Assembly (NCBI RefSeq): GCF_002234675.1 | Contig: NC_019876.2 | Location: forward strand, 25,330,250-25,394,249 | Length of the DNA stretch: 64,000 nucleotides | Reading direction: 5' to 3' | Source: Oryzias latipes | Lineage: Eukaryota; Chordata; Actinopteri; Beloniformes; Adrianichthyidae | The notes under the pieces: model-generated | What the model was told of the DNA's origin: nothing | The model's database searches: none | What the model saw: the letters and a program-made list of their open reading frames with translations, nothing else | Shown: positions 26,201-38,200 of the stretch, in pieces | How the letters are laid out: each line of letters begins with the position of its first letter | How positions within the stretch are numbered: position 1 is the first letter of the stretch | Position numbers and translations under genes: made by a program

Positions 26201-29200
26201 AACGTGGGGTCCACACTTCAGCTTCTTGCACACAAATGCAAATGTTTTCTCAGTTCTTGGAAATTCCTCGGCATCAACAGCTCTCCATTCTCTTCCGATT
26301 TTCACCTGGAGTTCACCAGAACAACGACTCGATCCCATCAGTCTCACAGTAGCAGGATCTGAAAGAACCCAAGAAATCAAAGATTGTTTGAGAAACATGG
26401 AAACAAAACCAGGTCAAGATCTGACCTTAAATCTGTAGCAAATGCTTTCTAGCACACAAGGAAGTGCAAAAACTGCAGGTTTGTGAATGTGGAAGGAGTT
26501 TCCCTCCACTCATCCACTTCCCTAAAGCTCCGTTAACATCAGCCTCAGTAACACGTGTTTAAGCAGCCACTTCCAATGAAAAGTCAATGTAAACCTGCAT
26601 TTCGGGCTTCTGGTTCAAAACTCTCACATTCATGCTTAGCTATGCAAGTTTCTATGACCGTTTTTAGGCTCCATGAACAAAACGCTCGACCTTTGAACGC
26701 GCGATGCAACCGGCTCAAACTTTGACCAATCAGAGACTTGGATTTGGTAATGATAAGTGAGTGAATATGGGTCACATGCCCGGTGCAAACAGAGCTTGAG
26801 ATGACTTTCAATCAAACCTTTACTGATTGATGTACCTGCACAGGTGTTTAGACATTTCTATAGTGGCCTTAATGTCACAAAAAGTTCCCGTCTGTGCTTA
26901 TTGATACATCAGCTCCCAATGAGATTGAACATGTTACAGAAACACGCCTACATTCACTAACTGGCAGCTTTACCTGAGCAGGTGAGTCCAACAGCTTTGT
27001 CAGGTGGACAGGCTTTTGATTTCCTCCATGAACTTCCACAGTCCAGAAGAACAGACTCATGACCTTCACAGAGAAACTCTCTGGTCAATATCGGAACTTC
27101 TCCATAGAGCGCCCCCTGGAGGACTGAAGGAGCCCCACAGCCCAGCTCCCTACAGACCACCTCTGCATCCAGCAGGTCAAAGTCATCTTCACACACGGAG
27201 GACCACGAGTTGTTGGACTTCACCTCCAGCCTGCCTGAACACCGACTGGATCCGTTCTCCAGCCTGACAGAGTCTGGAAAGAGATGAAGAGCAGATCAGC
27301 TGGAGGTTGCAGACGTGGACCAACATCTCACTGCTTGGACCATCAGCTTCCTCACAGACAGGCCACAGTTTGTGAGGCTGCGTGACTGTGTGTCTGATGT
27401 GGTGGTCTGCAGCACAGAGGCACCTCAAGGGACTGTGCTCTCCCCTCTCCTTTTCACCCTGAACACATTGGACTTCACCTACGACTCCGACCTGCAGACG
27501 TTCTCAGATGACAGGGCCATTGTGGGCTTTGTGTCAGGGGGGGCGAGCAGGAGTACAGGGGGGTCATCTCTGACTTTGTGGGCTGGGGTGAATATAACCA
27601 CCTGCTGCTTAACACCAGGAAGACAAAAGAGCTGGTCCTGGACTTAAGGAAGTCCTCACCACCACAGTCACCGGTGAACATCCAGGGTTCAGACATTGAG
27701 GTCGTGGACACATTTAAATATCTGGGTGTTCACCTGAACAACAGACTGGACTGGTCCAACAACAGGGATGCTCTGTACAGGAGGGGTCAGAATTGTCTTC
27801 GCCTGCTGAGGAGACTGAGGTCGTTCGGCGTGTGCAGACAGCTGCTTAGGACCTTTTATGACACTGTGCGGGCTCAGTGGTCCTTTATGGAGTTGTGTGC
27901 TGGGGTGGGTGTAGGCAGAGACATTAAGAGGCTGCACAAGCTGGTTAAGAAGGCCAGCTCTGTCCTGGGCTGCACGCTAGAGTGCATGGAGGAGGTGGCG
28001 GAAAGGAGGATGTTGGATAAGCTAACATCCATCATGGATAACCCCTTCCACCCCCTGCACCAAACTCTAGAGGCGCTGACCAGCTCCTCTAGACTGTTGC
28101 ACCCACAGTGCAAGAAGGAGCTTCTGCAGGTCCTTCCTCCCCACAGCCATCAGACTGTACAATACCATGTTACAGTGACACCCCACCTTCCCACGGGGGT
28201 TTTTCATTCACTCAATTATTTGCTTATTGTTGTTTTCAGTTATTTTTTCTGGTGTTCTTTGTATTTATAATGTTATTTCTGTAAATACACTGACACTATT
28301 TTTAAAAATTGCTTTAGTTTTTCAAATTTTTATGCAATCTTTTTGTTCAACCCATGGAATAAAAGCTGAAAGTCTGCACTTCAATGGCATCTGAGTGGTT
28401 TTATCTAAAATTCACTGTGGTAATGTACAGAAACTAAATTAGAAAGGATGTGTCTCTGTCCAAATATTTATGGTCCCGACGGTAAATAACCTATCCATCC
28501 ATCTGTCCATCCATCCATCCATCTTCGCTGCTCATTCAGAGGATGGTCTCTCACATGTGGGGTCTGTGGAAATTTTCACTCCACTACTTTTCCAGAATGG
28601 AACTGAAGTGTTTCAGTGCTTTATTGTTTTCTTAAAATTGGTTCTTCTTCCTTAAAGTCACAGAGAGACACACTAATAAACTCACCTGAACAAGTTATTT
28701 TCAAAATGCCTGTTGTTTTTATGACTGACACCGCAGAACCACAATCCAGTCTTCTGCAAAAAACATTGGCTCCCATATTCAGGTCCAGGTTTATTTTCCG
28801 TTCTTCACGCCATTTGGATCCCTGGATCCTGCTCTGCAGTCCACCAGCACAGCGACTGTCTGTTCCTACCAACCTGAATTCTTTTGGACCTACTGAGAAC
28901 AGACACAGTAATACCATGAAGCAGTGGGACTTCAGCACAACCCACAGCAGATTGTGTTTTTGTCGGTTTGTCTTATTGACCTGTTGTGTGTTCAGCCCAC
29001 AGAAACCAGAGAGAGCATGAAGAAGATCAGTCAACTTTCCACAACGTGTCACATGTCCTCACTGAAATCTACAGCTATCACTGAATGATGATGAGAATCT
29101 CATTAAGCCTTAGTCACAGTCTATGATTGAGATTTTATCGAGTGACATAATTGTCAAGTGTTTCCTAATTTTTTGTGCGCTTTTCCCACACTTGAAAAGG

Positions 29201-32200
29201 GCTGAGCGTCCAATGTTGAAGATCGATTCACTCAGACTGCCACTTTAGATCAATTTCGAAACTTTAATTAATTTCCATTTGATCCGGCAGCAATCAATAG
29301 GTAAAAACCTTAAACACACACGATAACAGTAATAAATATTTACACTTTCAACATACATATTAACAGCAAACATTTATGTAATTTAAATTGCCTCAGTTAA
29401 TTAACAACATCACTTTAATTACATTCTTATTTAAATTCATGTATTAAGTCCAAATTTATTCAAGAATTAATTTAAAATGTCATTATTTAGCAAAAATTCA
29501 CATTCATAAATAAACTTCCCAGTGTAAATTTACAAAGGTTACAAAGCACACCGACAAAAAAAACATCTAAGCCCTTAATGCTGAAAATTCCCACTGGTAC
29601 CTGAAGTACACACAAACATTTGCGAAGCGCACACTCCGGTCCCCCAACACACCAAACAAACAAGGTAGCTATCTGAGCGCTATAGTTGCGCGATCACTAA
29701 AGTCTTTTCCTACCGGCTGCCTCTTCAACAGATGAATGTGGACTACTCAATTGCACACAGGTAAGCAAACAGACTTTACGCACGAACTGACAAGGCTTGT
29801 GTCTCGCCTGTGCTTTTCCTGAATGAGGTGTGTGCGTCGCCATTAAAAAAATGACGCAGCACACTCAGCTGTTCAGTCCACATCACGTGACTCAGTCAGA
29901 TGCTTTGCGCAAAAATAATAAATATGGAAATTGTTTGTAGTTTGTAAACTTAGTGATTTTTTTTATAGTTTAAAAAATGAGACAGACGATGAAAGGTGAA
30001 CATCAGGGACTCCACAGTTATTTCAAATGGATGAAGACAAACGTGCCGCTTCAGAGTTGTCATGTGAGGATTCCGACTGCAAACAGAAAGGCGAACTTTA
30101 AATTTAAGGAGGGAGCAGAGGGAGAAGGAGCGGGAACCTTTTCATTTACGCCAAAGACCAGCAAAGACATGAAAACTTCACAGTTTTGAGGCGTTTTAGC
30201 TGAAGGTGTGGGGTGGAGCTGTCTGTCAGGACTCTGATTGTAGGAGGAGGCTGATCCGACCATTATTTTGGATTGGGAGCAACTGGATTTTTCAAAATTA
30301 ACAAGCACCGGCATTGTCTAAAAACTGCAGATACTCCTCTGGTGACAAGTGAGACTTTCACAGTGCTCCACAGTTCCTGCAATTTTTAGACAATGTTGCT
30401 CTTCGCTGTTCTTAAATATCCTCCACCTCCAAAGTAAAACAATGATCGGTTTCCTCATCATTGGATTTTAGGATAGTTGACAGCTCCCTCCACCTGCCAC
30501 AGTGGGTCCTCTCCTCTGCACTGCAGCCATCTGATACAGATTCATCTTCTGCCTAATTTTGAAAATAAAGGATCACTTTTGTCCAGAAACTACAATTTAT
30601 TGCCGTATTCTATTTTCATTCCATAAAATCTCAATAAGAATAAATATTAAAACAAGTTGAAGTTAAGCGAATAGTCCCAAGCTAACATTAGCGACACAAA
30701 TAAATGGCAGCAATATTGGAGCTATGCAGCTGCAGTTTGGAGGCAGATGCAGCTCAGACGAGGAAAACAAACATGTAGATGAGGCGGGAAGGAGGAGCAG
30801 AGCAGGAAGACTTTAACCTCCATCATTATTTGAATAAAGAAATACTTTGAAGCAAAGTTTTAGTCTTAAATTATTTATCCTCCATTTTCAGAAAAATGCT
30901 AAAGAATGTTTTAAAAATACAATTTTAATTGGAGTTGGTCCTTAAAGCATCACAGCCAGTAGATTAAAAGCTAACATAGAATGTTAGCATGAAAAGATTC
31001 ACATGGACAGCTGGCAGGAATGTTACTTTTGGACATTAGTGTAATAATTATCTTTGAACTCATCTGTGTTTTTGTTCTCTAGTCTCCTGATGACCAGACC
31101 TCACAGTAGGGCTGGGCGATATGGCCTAAAAATAAAATCTCAGATTTTTTTTTTTTTATTCGATTTCTGATTTTTTCCCCCTACTTAAGGAAAGCAATAA
31201 GTACAAACGGCAGACAACTTAAAGCAAATTGAATCAAACGCAAGACAGATGTAACCCCCATTTCTGGGATGAATTACCGTATTTTCCGGACTATAAGTCG
31301 CCCTTTTTTTCATAGTTTGGCAAGGGGTGCGACTTATACTCCGCAGCGACTTATATTAGAAATAAATTGAAATAAATACATTGTTAACCCTCCTGTTATG
31401 TTCATTTGTGAGGAACAGAGATGATGTTCCTGGCTAAATTTGATGTATGAGGTATGTTAAGTGTTAAGAGTATGTTAAGTGACTCAGAGAATCAGCAAAC
31501 TTTTTTTTACAGTAAGATCTTGAAGGCTAACAACATAATCTTCTATTTTCCAATGATTTCATAGATTCAGAAATGCAATAAAAATGACAACTGTTTCTAC
31601 AAAAACAGGATGAAAACAGAGTATTAGTTGGCCAATGATGCTTCATGAAAGGAATAAATAAATAAGTATGAGAGAGAATTACTGTGAAATTATGAGATAA
31701 ACAGTCTGCTATGATTGTGTCATATGAGGTTGTGAAAGTTAAAATGCGACTTATAGTCCAGTGCGACTTATCTGTGTTTTTTTCTACTTTATAATGCATT
31801 TTTGGGCTGGTGCGACTTATAGTCCGGAAAATACGGTATAAATAAATGAACACACTCTTGGAATCAAAGTTAAGTGTAAGACTTTTCTTCTTCTCACTCC
31901 CTTTTGGACTTGTGTTTAAATAATTTTGTCTTGTTTTATATAATTTGGTATTGTTTTATATAATTTGGTATTGTTTTATATAATTTTTCTCTTGCTTTTG
32001 TCTTATTTTGTTATTCTACACTTGTTTTCACTTGTCCAAAATAAAAAGGTTACTTACTTAAAGTCCCAGCTGTGTTTTCAGTCACACTTTGTAGTCTAGA
32101 CTAAAAAGAGACAAACATTCACCTTGAGAGTAGAAGCATTTTCTAAAGGATTAACAATACAGCTCATATCTGGGGTCTAAGGTTTTAAATAAATTAAGAA

Positions 32201-35200
32201 ACTGTCTTCTCCATGGAGAAGATGATGAGGCAGCAGGAGTTACCCCCGCCCTCGCCTCCTCCGATAACAAAATCCTACGGTGGCCGCGTCGCAAATGAAT
32301 ACCTGTACAAGTAATAATTACAACGCAGTATTCTTTATCAACAATTATACCATGGTCCGGGTGAATACTCGATTCTGATTGGCTGCTGGGTGTGCGTTAA
32401 AACCTGACACGGTGAAAAAAGAAGTTCCGGTCACATATCACTGCGCTAGAATAAAACTTATAAGCATACGTTGAGATTCGTTATTTCACAGTTTACAACG
32501 AGACAGCAAAAAGACATGAGTGATTTCGTTGTTTCTTTTAACTTGTCGAATTTGATAATTTTTATGACTGGGATTCAGCCGCAGAGAAAGAGAGACAAGA
32601 ACATCAAAAGAGAGAGAGATGAGACACAAGGAAGTGACACCGGAAGGATTGGACTTTTTGGAAGATGACAAGGACAAAGTAAACAAAGAAAACCAGGAAA
32701 CGGGCAGTTAATATATTTAGAGATTTCCTGGCTCAAAAAAACATGGACATCAACTTTAAAAATCACACTGCCACCACTCTCAATGAGAGTCTGTGGCTTT
32801 TTTATGCGTCTGTTCAGTCCACTAAAGAAGGAGGAGAGTACAGTGTTGCCAGTCTGAAGAGCTTGAGAGCCGGCATCACTCGCCACGTAAGAGACGTCAA
32901 TATCATGAGCGACACTGTGTTCAAGAGCAGCAATGCGGTTTTTACGGCAATAATGAAGCGCTACAGAAAGAGTGGGAAAGACACCAGCTCCCACCATCCT
33001 CGTATTCCTGAGTCGGACCTTGAGAAACTCAGATTCTCATCTGCACTCTGCCTCGTCAGAAAGGTGTGGTTTGACATCCAGCTGTGTTTGGCTGGACATG
33101 GGAGGGACGGGTGACGTGAGCTGACCATGGCATCTTTTAGCATCCACAGAGACGAGGAAGGCGCTGAATACCTCAGCCTATCGCATTGAAACTGGAATTA
33201 CTGCTGCTGCATTTTTGACTTTATTTTAATCCATTTCTTTAGTTATGTTTATTTATTCATACAGCTACCTTACATCTTCCTATTATTTATCCTTTTACCT
33301 TGCTAGTTTGCACGAGAGCACAAGTAACCGAAGACAAATTCCCTGTACATGGCAAATAAAATGATTCTGATAATCCGGACACTTAAAAAAAGAAAAAAAA
33401 AAAAACTCCAAACAACCCACACAAGCATAACCTAAGAGGTTTTATGTTTGCCAGACCCGGGGATCCTCTGTGCCCAATACAAAGTTTCAAGAAATACATC
33501 TCTAAACGTCCCCCAGATGCAAAATCTTTTTATCTGCATCCGAAGCGCTCAGTCACTGCAGCATCTGAGGTCTGGTACTCCAGGGAACCGATGGGTGTCA
33601 ACTACCTGGGAGCAATGCTAAAAAAAATTAGTTAAGGTCTGTACAACTACATAGCCCTATTTTGTCAAACCTCTCTTCTGCTTTTTTTAATAGCCTCCGT
33701 GTTTATGATTGGGTTTTTTTTTTAAGGTGGGTGTAACGCTTCTCAGATTATGGGACTAGGCGCATTAATCAGAGTTCGTCTCAGGGAGCCCAAGGTGTGT
33801 AAATGAAAACACAGGAAAGCAATGAGAGTAAAATGCAATTAATTGTATTAACAGAAGATAAAACATTAAAATACAGAAAAACAAAAGGAACTTGGATATG
33901 GGTCTGAGTCCTATTAAATGGTTTCCAAAAGTCTATTGGTGATGATGTAGTTTAGTTTTGCTGCAGCTGAGGAGTTGTTATTGAGGGTGGAAGTATCAGG
34001 ATCTCAGATTTGGGTAGCTCGCCAACAAGTTGTAGATCAAAGCATACATAACAAAATCCTGACCTAGAAAGGGTCAGAAAGAAAAACAGAAATCAAGAAT
34101 TGAACAAAAGTAAACCAGTCATTTCAATGCGTGTACTAAAATAAGTCAGATTAGCCATAATCTTTGTAGAAAACAAAAACAGGAGAAACAATATTCTTAT
34201 CAAAAATCAAACAGCTGTTTCAAATTGAATTCAAAGTGTGTACACAAGTCAAACAATTCAATGTGTCAAGGTTTCTAAGTTTCAAATCTTAAATCAAAAT
34301 GTACTTTAAAGTTACAAATTAACTTTATTCCATTATTAATCAAAGTAGAATAATTATAAAATAAGGAAACATTCAAATTTCAAATGTTGCGCAACATGGT
34401 TGTTCAAATCATCATCTAATTCAAAAACAGTGGCCATTTTGGCATCATGCAAAGAGAAGTAATAAAACAGTTCAAAATGTTCAATTAACACAAAAGAAAG
34501 AAAGCGATTTCAACAAAAATGCTTTGGCTTGAATTCAGCCGATTAAATATAAACAAGTTAGCAAGTATCATTAAATAAAACAAAGTCTCAAAGGTGAGTG
34601 CAGCATTAGCTTAGCGGCTATGATGAAGCTTTTTCTAACTGTCTTTTGGTGTCGCGACCGCAAAGACTCACCGATGAGCAGGTCTCTTTGGGTTTAATGA
34701 AATGGAAATTTTGAGGTTTCCAAATATGTCTCAAAGGTGTTTTAGGCGTCCTGGTGTGGCCACAGTAGCAGCAACAGCTGAGAGCATGAAGCAGCCAGCA
34801 GGAAGTAGGAAGAAGCAAGCAGGAAGTGCACCCACTGACCTGGAGCTTATATACACATTGACCCTTTCAAAATAAAGGTGGGGCTAGGTGTTCCCACTTA
34901 GTTTGATGGCTAGGGGTTACATGGGTCTGTCGCAGATTTACACAAATCACAGTCTGCGGAGCACGACTGTAGGTAGACTCTCAGACGCCGGTCTGGAATC
35001 ACGGCAGATCATGTCTGTGACGGGGCACCGCTGTGAAATCAGCCTGCAGGCTTACTGGGCTCCATCACTCCGGGAAAGACGGAGTTGTCCCGCAATGTCA
35101 CAACCGGGAGTGGTCAGGGTCCACAAAAACTAAATATCTGTCCTTCGAACAGCAATATGGTGGACATGCCACTATCTCTTTCAAATTTTACGATTAATGG

Positions 35201-38200
35201 CAATGTTGAATTTAATTTTAATTTTTTAAATAAATGGTTCTGTCTTCCTAAAGCCGACTTTTTTGCTCGGTTCAAAGTTAACAGGCTCGATGTAAAATAA
35301 CTTACTTTTTAATTAATAAAACCGTTTTTGTTGTTGTTGACAGCTAATGTTCAGATTTCTTGGTTGAGATTTCTTATAATAAAAACTTGGAAGCTACTTG
35401 TGTATTTGTTTTTTTTAACATGCTTTGCTTCATCATCTGGACAATAATGAGCGGTAAGAGGTGCACAATGACGCTTTAATTATTTTATCATCACCATATG
35501 ATCCTACTTTCTTCCGCTACAGTGCCGGCTCTGCACTTGAACTTGTAGTCATGACAACGCGCAGCACCACATAAAAAAAGTACGCTTTTGGTGAAAAAGT
35601 GATCTAAACTGAACAAAAAACAAGACTAAAGTGCTAAAACTGATTAAAAAATAAAAAAAATTATAGTGACCATGGTATAATCGGATTATTGGCCGACGAA
35701 GTGTGCGGTTATTACTTTTGAACGCACTTCACGGAAGCAACTGTCCTACGCTTCAAGTTGGACGGTTCAGGCTTCCACAGCGTGCGTTAAAAAGTAATAA
35801 CCGCACACTTCGTCGGCCATTAACCCTTACATAACAGTAACAACTAACTATCTAATTAATGAACTAACTATACAGGCGTTATAGAATGTGTGTGTGTGTG
35901 TGTGTGTCAGATTGCGTGTGTGTCAGGGCGCGTGCGTGTGTAAAAAGACTGAGCGCGCGTGAGAGCCTTTGACTCCGATGGGCTTTAGGCAAATGTAGCA
36001 GCGTGGGGGGGGGGTCTCTTCCTCCACGTCTGTGGCAGCAAACCCACACCAGTTCCACACAACAGATGAGTTTATTCCTTCCTTGGGAACAAACTTCCCA
36101 CTCTCACCGGTAGCCATGCTGTCGCATGCTGTTTCGTGTGTTGTTTGTCGCGTGCCATACCGCCGTGTGAAACTAACGCTACGGAGGCTCTGGGGAGCCA
36201 AAAAAGCGCCACATAAAAACTCGATTTAGTTATTTTTGAAATCGCCCGTAACAAAAAATTCAAAATAATTAATTCAATCGATTTATCGCCCAGGCCTACC
36301 TCACAGACACTGCTGTGGGTCTCAGTTGTCGTTGTGACGCTCCTGATGCTGCCGTCAGTGGTCCCACAGATCTGGCTGACTCATCTCTTCTACTCTTCGG
36401 GTACATCTATGGTCTGGACCTACAGTTCCCCAAAAAACTTGAACTTGCCTTCACATTTATTCAGAGCGCTGTCGTGAGCCGTGAGGACAAAAAACCGCTG
36501 AAAGGACTTTTATTGACGCTGAAGAATGTTTCGCTGACCGAGTCTCCCAGAATGGACAATTTGTTGGTTTAAGTGTTATGCAAGTAATTTGTTTTGTTGT
36601 GATCATTTGCTTTTTCTGCCGTACAATACAAAACCAACACTTTTTGTTCATAGATTGTGTTGCACTCTTATTTGTTTTTGTATTTTTTAACTTGTCCTGT
36701 CCAATAGCTGGGCAAACAGATGAGAGCTAAGGGCCACTTGTGTTGGACATATTTTACTTTAACAACAGGGGTTATGAATCTTCAGACAAACCAGAGGTAT
36801 GTCTGAATAAACCCCTTTTGTAATCGAGGCCAAACTTAATTCATTTTAATCGTATTTGAAAATCTTTTGTGTTGGACCGGACAGAAAAGGAAAGAAGGGA
36901 AGAAGAGAGAGATGTTAGAGGGGGAGGGGGGGGGGGGTAGGAGGGTGATTATTGGGGGGGGGGGGGTAAAACCATGAAGCAGCATAAAGCAACAAGTTGC
37001 TGGATGTTTATCATTACGGTTAGATTCAGATGTAAAACAAATCTCAAAGGGGCGGGGCCTGTCCACACACATACTCAACTGTTATAAACACACCTGTTAG
37101 CTGCAAAAATGTCCACATGTCAACATGCACACAATACAGATAATGTTCACACGCATACTTATGCCTTCAAACCAACAAGTGTGAAATATTTCATTCAATC
37201 AACCTAAATATTAATGCAAAGGTGAGCTAACACCTGTGCTCAGTTGAGTGTTTATGTTCTTCTAAAATGGATGATGGAATGGGAATGGTAGGAGGGAGAG
37301 TTCCCAGCCATCCCCACACCAAGACCCCCGCCGCAGCAGCAGCGGCAGCCAGAACCCCCCAACGCCACTCGGCAGCAGGCAGAGAACAACCGCCCCCGGG
37401 GTGGCCATGCCCGCCAACCAGGCCAGGGCCAGCAGGACCGCCACGGGGCCCCCAGAGCCAGAGAGCAGGGAGGCATGGGGGGACAGAGAGCGTAGCCCCA
37501 GCCCAACCAGGAGAGCAGCCCCCCCCGCCGCGCCGGGAGAGCCCAACGCCGGGCCCCACCTGAGAAGGGTGCCCACAGCCCCAGACGAGCACCTCATTAC
37601 CACCCAGGAGTTCTGGGCATCCCCCGCCTCAACCCCAGGTACGAGCCAGGACCCCCCCAAGGGAGACCCGCTCCGCGCTCCAGGCAGCCACCCACCCGCC
37701 CACGGTTGGTCCAGGAAATAGCGAGGCAGGGGCCAGCCGCCCCCGCTCAGGAGGAAGACACCCAGGAGAAAAGGGGACCCACCAGGGGTGTTGTAGACAT
37801 GGCTCGACAAGACTCGGCCACAGTTGGAAATTTGGCGAGGCCCAGCGTTCAGGGGCAAAGACCAGTACCCACACCACAGGGACACGGACACCCCCGACTC
37901 AGGTGTGATGTGATCCCCGGCTTTTGGCCTTGCCAGAAAGCTCAGGGATCCCTCTCTTTGCATGGAGAGAGGAGTGCCGGGCCCAGGAAGCCAGCACCCA
38001 GGGGACACGGCTGCCGTTGCCAAGGGCCCAGTACCCCCTACCAGGGATGGGGTAGGGGATAGATGGTCCAATGTCCCACCTTTCTTGCGAAATGCGTGTG
38101 TGTGTTTGTGAGAGTGTGTGTGTGCATGTGTGTGTGTTTTTGTTGGAATGTATATTTTGAGGGGTGAAGGATGTGTGTACTAAAGGGGTGCAGTTAAAAT

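Larger units (their letters stand above)
31107..36298 (-). mobile_element. 5.2-kb hAT-type element with perfect 8-bp target duplication
   Basis: Left end TAGGGCTGGGCGAT and right end (reverse complement) TAGGCCTGGGCGAT are hAT-type termini. CCTCACAG flanks both sides (31099-31106 and 36299-36306). A BED zinc-finger exon near the right end (36117-35923) is the only piece of hAT transposase left. The rest of the interior is other mobile DNA: a MITE, a Crypton gene and a solo LTR. Confidence 0.85.

Noticed and set aside
37262-38071. 269-codon minus-strand frame rich in Gly/Pro/Trp
   Set aside because: A by-product of C-rich repeat DNA open in several frames on both strands. No start context, splice sites or domain.
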